Both the position numbers and the translations under genes were made by a program. Positions 51,401-53,367 of a DNA stretch of 53,367 bases are shown here, in pieces (the stretch's first letter is position 1; each line of letters begins with the position of its first letter). This stretch comes from an uncultured Verrucomicrobia subdivision 3 bacterium (GTDB lineage Bacteria > Verrucomicrobiota > Verrucomicrobiia > Limisphaerales > UBA11358): the NCBI GenBank assembly GCA_903820285.1, contig CAIJGS010000182.1, forward strand, positions 1-53,367, written 5' to 3'. The notes beneath the pieces are model-generated. The model was not told the origin of the DNA. It searched no databases and saw only the letters and a program-made list of their open reading frames with translations.

Positions 51401-52725
51401 TCATGCAACACGGCGGTGGTGGCACCATGGGCCTGGTGGGCATTGGCACGGTGCTCAATGTCAATACAGGCGGCATCTGTCGCCTGACCGGCAATCTTCC
51501 CTTCGGTTTCCTGCTGGGATCGCTGCCCAATGACAACTGCACGCTAAACGTCAACGGCGGCACGGTCTTTTTTGCCGGCGGCATTTTGCACATCGGCGGC
51601 AATGGCACAGCCGGTAACGTCGCGGGCACGCTCAATGTGAACGCCGGCTCGCTCAGCATGGCCATCACCAACACCACGGTCCCGCTGATGTTGGGCGTCC
51701 TCTCCGGAAACCTCGGCACGAATAATCTGAATGGCGGCACGCTAAGCGTGAACCAGGTGGTGAAAGGCAATGTCGGGGCGACAGCGATCTTTAATTTCAA
51801 CGGCGGCACATTGCGCGCGGTGAATGGCGCCTTGGCCGCCAACTTCTTGAACGGTCTGGACACCGCCAACGTCCGTAACCATGGCGCGGTCATCGACAAC
51901 AATGGTTTCAATCTCACCGTCGGACAGCCTCTGGTGCATAGCACCGTGGCCGGGGATAATACCACGGACGGCGGCCTGACTAGCAGCGGTTCCGGTTCAT
52001 TGACGCTGACCGGTGCCAACACTTATACCGGCAACACGACCATCAGCGCGGGCCGGCTGTCCTTATCCGGCAGCGGTTCCATCGCCAGCAGTGCCTCGAT
52101 AGTCGTGGCCAGCGGCGCAACCTTCGACGTTTCGGCCATCTCTTTTACCCTGGGTTCCGGCCAGGTCTTGAGTAACAGTACCTCCACCGCGACGCTCAGC
52201 GGAAATCTGGATGCCAGCGTGGGCACGATTTCGCTGAATTACACTTCCGGCACGCCAGCATTCTCGGTCACCAACGGCACGCTGACCTTGGCAGGTACGA
52301 CCGTATTCACGGTCAACAACACCGGCTCGCCGCTGGCTGTAGGCACTTACAAGCTTGTGGCCACGAACACGGCCGGTCTGGTAACCGGCACCTTACCTGC
52401 GGTTACCGTTGGCGGCTCCGGTGCGGTTGCTGGAGGCGCGACCTCCTTGCAGGTCGTCAACAGTGAATTGTATTTGGTGGTGGCCTCACCGCAGCCGGCG
52501 ATCATTACCAGCTTCGGCATCAGCGGAATGACGTTGACCCTGACCGCAACCAACGGCGTTGGCAACGGCACCTACATCTTGTTGCAAAGCACCAATGTGG
52601 CGCTGCCGCTGAGCCAGTGGACACCGGTTCTGACCAACACCTTTGATGGCAGCGGCAACCTGAACCTGTCCACGAACATCATTACCCCCGGGGCACAACA
52701 ACAGTTCTACCTGATCTCACAATAA
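48451..52725 (+). CDS. Giant autotransporter-associated beta-strand (PATR) repeat protein 2
   Basis: This 1424-residue secreted protein begins with a signal peptide (VVKVALAIIFAVSSMVASKAAS) and consists of a G/T/N/S-rich beta-helix. PATR units include GASTYNGPTVVKSGTLL, GADTYTGNTVINAGRLAV and GANTYTGNTTISAGRLSL. Two larger modules are each present twice, in mirrored order. Module A (about 48,690-49,575 and 51,110-52,000) starts FGGADGT and ends DGGLTS, sharing GNLGTNNLNGG and DNNGF. Module B (about 49,580-50,030 and 50,520-50,965) contains SGTLALNGTV or SGALALNGTV and ends KIKLVV or QLKLVY. There is no barrel; the C-terminus is the shared tail, here ending QQFYLISQ. Possible roles are adhesion or surface scaffolding. 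It follows the two-component system. Confidence 0.85.
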   Translation: MFSQPNHFANKRLHVVKVALAIIFAVSSMVASKAASIYWVGAGGSASTPASGNWDTATTDWSTTATGSPTAAWGAAGSTAVFGGADGTYGVNVNATVNKPQILLFNNSGYTLANATTAQTITFNGTGSGAAPNIQVAAGKTATIGTNVTVTSTVTTIWGSIQSTAGGELDIANGGTLLVGGSTVGQVGAGTLTSVKPGGKITVQSTSGTLILGSQVSDNCILSVDGGTVAFQGSTVVKVGGNGTAASLSGTLTVNSGSFSMYSGNTTVAMTNGVMAGNLGTNNLNGGVLSVNKIIQGLGNGYLNFNGGTLQAVNGAFASTFLSGLTAAYVRNNGAIIDNNGFGLTIGQALLHSALAGDSATDGGLTSQGIGTNTLAGASTYNGPTVVKSGTLLATTLSTGGGSYSVSNNAVLGVQVATAGGSLAASALTLGTVGGDVLTNSFSIGANSSTTTAPLAVSGTLALNGTVTVNVSGTSFTGPNTYPLISYGVISGAGNLVAGTLPAITGFNVSLTNDLAAKKIKLVVVAPPPAALWAVGNGTWDTGTYNWIPLAGGSTTNYTEGALAAFDDSASGSSPIIVTLAGDHTPVAITNNSTKNYVIAGNNNLTTAQLIKDGSSTLTLDNGSGNVFGSIVIKNGTVQVGNTDTGGSLGTVVITNLGTLRFNRTDNVTVANVITGTGGVVQAGPGVATLTGADTYTGNTVINAGRLAVTPASTGAGNYTVADGAALEIQLAAAGTSLTNNNLTLGTSGAVTNVFTLGTFASTTNPAIKVSGALALNGTVAVNVSGSGFATGTYLLMSYGSISGSGSFVLASAPQINGSAVTLINDTTARQLKLVYTAVGGMIWDAGNTANGTTIDAGGGTWDMNLGNQVWNDNGVNRSWVNPAGATFGGADGTWAITLGTNVTTTSLTFSNSGYIISAVAPESLTLATNGSGAFPNLKVDAGKVAAIGTNVTLQTSGNNNMIMGGPAGTANGGGEIDINNGGIMQHGGGGTMGLVGIGTVLNVNTGGICRLTGNLPFGFLLGSLPNDNCTLNVNGGTVFFAGGILHIGGNGTAGNVAGTLNVNAGSLSMAITNTTVPLMLGVLSGNLGTNNLNGGTLSVNQVVKGNVGATAIFNFNGGTLRAVNGALAANFLNGLDTANVRNHGAVIDNNGFNLTVGQPLVHSTVAGDNTTDGGLTSSGSGSLTLTGANTYTGNTTISAGRLSLSGSGSIASSASIVVASGATFDVSAISFTLGSGQVLSNSTSTATLSGNLDASVGTISLNYTSGTPAFSVTNGTLTLAGTTVFTVNNTGSPLAVGTYKLVATNTAGLVTGTLPAVTVGGSGAVAGGATSLQVVNSELYLVVASPQPAIITSFGISGMTLTLTATNGVGNGTYILLQSTNVALPLSQWTPVLTNTFDGSGNLNLSTNIITPGAQQQFYLISQ

Positions 52726-52812
52726 CCATTAAATCCCAAGATTGTGGGCGGATGCTCGGGGAGCGCGGACAACCAACCGCTGCTCAAATGTTTATGTGAC
52801 TACATTATAAGG

Positions 52813-52841
52813 GGGTGATGTGCCAGATTAAGCCATCACCC
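52813..52841. promoter_or_regulatory. Perfect 8-bp hairpin between PATR2 and the LamG gene
   Basis: GGGTGATG (52813-52820) pairs exactly with CATCACCC (52834-52841) over a 13-nt loop, about 90 nt after the PATR2 stop and 70 nt before the next ATG. Without a U-tract it may be a leader structure or an operator rather than a terminator. Confidence 0.4.
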
Positions 52842-52909
52842 GGGCAATGTTGTCTTCATAAAGATGATGCGGTGCGTGTGTTTGCAGGATGTTAATCAAC
52901 TCAGATTAA

Positions 52910-53367
52910 ATGAAACAAAACTCCCATACCCTTCGTACAACGGCCTCGGCCGGGTGTATCCCGCCTTTGGTGGCACTTACGGCGGTTGTGTTGATGCCCT
53001 CATTCAATGTTTTGGCGACGCCGCCGACCCCGGTCTTGCACTACACTTTTGACGACGGGGGCGGGACGGTCAACGCGACTGATACGGGCGCAGCACCCGC
53101 CGCGAATGGCCAGTTTAACGGGGCTGCGACGCGCACCAGCAACACGCCCAATGGCACGGGCTATGCCTTGGATGTATCCACCTCGGGTGCCACCGATTTT
53201 GTCTTCAATCATGACAATCCGGTCAAGCTGAACGGAATGAGCAACCTTACGATGACGTGCTGGGTCAATTTGCAGGCCAACCAAGCCACGAGTGACCGGC
53301 TCATGGGCAAATTCAGCACCACCGGGGGGTTTGATTTCAGATTTAACAACGCCAGCGCCAGCGCCGC
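52910..53367 (+). CDS. Secreted LamG-domain protein, cut by the window end
   Basis: From ATG 52910 a frame is open to the window edge (152 complete codons). It starts MKQNSHTLRTTASAG, has a hydrophobic signal segment (PPLVALTAVVLMPSFNVLA) and continues with the beginning of a LamG/concanavalin-like domain: TPVLHYTFDDGGGTVNATDTG, GYALDVSTSG, NLTMTCWVNLQ and RLMGKFSTTGGFDFRF. Such proteins often end in a PEP-CTERM signal, which would lie outside the window. The A-rich start (TTAAATGAAACAAAACT) lacks a Shine-Dalgarno sequence like other secreted-protein genes here. No function beyond probable glycan or surface binding can be proposed. Confidence 0.8.
   Translation, partial: MKQNSHTLRTTASAGCIPPLVALTAVVLMPSFNVLATPPTPVLHYTFDDGGGTVNATDTGAAPAANGQFNGAATRTSNTPNGTGYALDVSTSGATDFVFNHDNPVKLNGMSNLTMTCWVNLQANQATSDRLMGKFSTTGGFDFRFNNASASA

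Noticed and set aside
23653-52725. The PATR proteins as classical type V autotransporters
   Set aside because: Neither has a C-terminal outer-membrane beta-barrel; both end in the short FYRL-type tail instead.
1-53367. CRISPR arrays, rRNA genes, ordinary tRNA genes and complete insertion sequences
   Set aside because: None was seen. The only RNA gene is tmRNA and the only mobile-element gene is the truncated serine recombinase.

Overview
The window looks like chromosomal DNA of a Verrucomicrobiota bacterium, probably of the Limisphaerales/Pedosphaerales (subdivision 3) type. This is inferred from the combination of autotransporter-associated beta-strand (PATR) proteins, PEP-CTERM proteins, many single-gene pseudopilins starting [18 protein letters not shown], Tat-exported Gfo/Idh oxidoreductases, propeller sensor kinases and a very large secreted glycoside hydrolase repertoire. 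Few genes have a clear Shine-Dalgarno sequence; many secreted proteins instead have A/C-rich leaders. No taxonomic marker other than tmRNA is present, so the assignment is tentative.

Layout. 1-575: a KilA-N gene fragment beside two short dispersed repeats. 576-4499 (-): a GH81 endo-beta-1,3-glucanase with an inserted lectin-like domain, whose promoter overlaps a perfect inverted repeat. 4791-5317 (-): a MazEF-like toxin-antitoxin pair. 5638-8651: an ABC-F ATPase, a DCC-family protein and a pseudopilin. 8888-9238: the tmRNA gene (ssrA), with the 3' part of a serine recombinase gene running antisense into its 3' end. This is a remnant of an integrated element. The recombinase and a GH16 glucanase are both missing their 5' ends and meet head to head near 10,320.

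11449-21418 (+) is the centrepiece: eight tightly packed or 4-nt-overlapping genes for sialoglycan use. They are NanM-like mutarotase lipoprotein, MFS transporter, N-acetylneuraminate lyase, GH20 hexosaminidase, GH33 sialidase, a YdcF/DUF218 protein, sialate O-acetylesterase and an N-acylglucosamine 2-epimerase. The inferred pathway is: O-acetyl groups and sialic acid are removed outside the cytoplasm, GH20 trims the exposed HexNAc, MFS imports Neu5Ac, the lyase gives ManNAc plus pyruvate, and the epimerase gives GlcNAc (the Bacteroides-type route). No kinase, deacetylase or deaminase is in the window. A GH29 fucosidase pseudogene follows.

22831-33070 (+) holds a pseudopilin, a 1437-residue PATR protein, a 1277-residue protein fusing a sialate O-acetylesterase, two LamG-like domains and a sialidase, and a GntR/LacI hybrid regulator. 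33118-35440 has a PaaK/CapK-like adenylating enzyme and a small PEP-CTERM protein with a classic terminator. 35710-44254 has a GH2 enzyme, a beta-propeller (GH43-like) enzyme, a Gfo/Idh oxidoreductase and a divergent FAD oxidoreductase. 44468-53367 has a propeller-type sensor kinase, its LuxR response regulator, a second giant PATR protein with mirrored internal duplications, and the start of a LamG protein cut by the window end.

Four otherwise unrelated secreted proteins (GH81, both PATR proteins and the esterase-sialidase) end in the same kind of short C-terminal domain finishing in FYRL or a variant. It may be a sorting or anchoring module and is the most interesting general signal beside the sialic-acid operon and the esterase-sialidase fusion.
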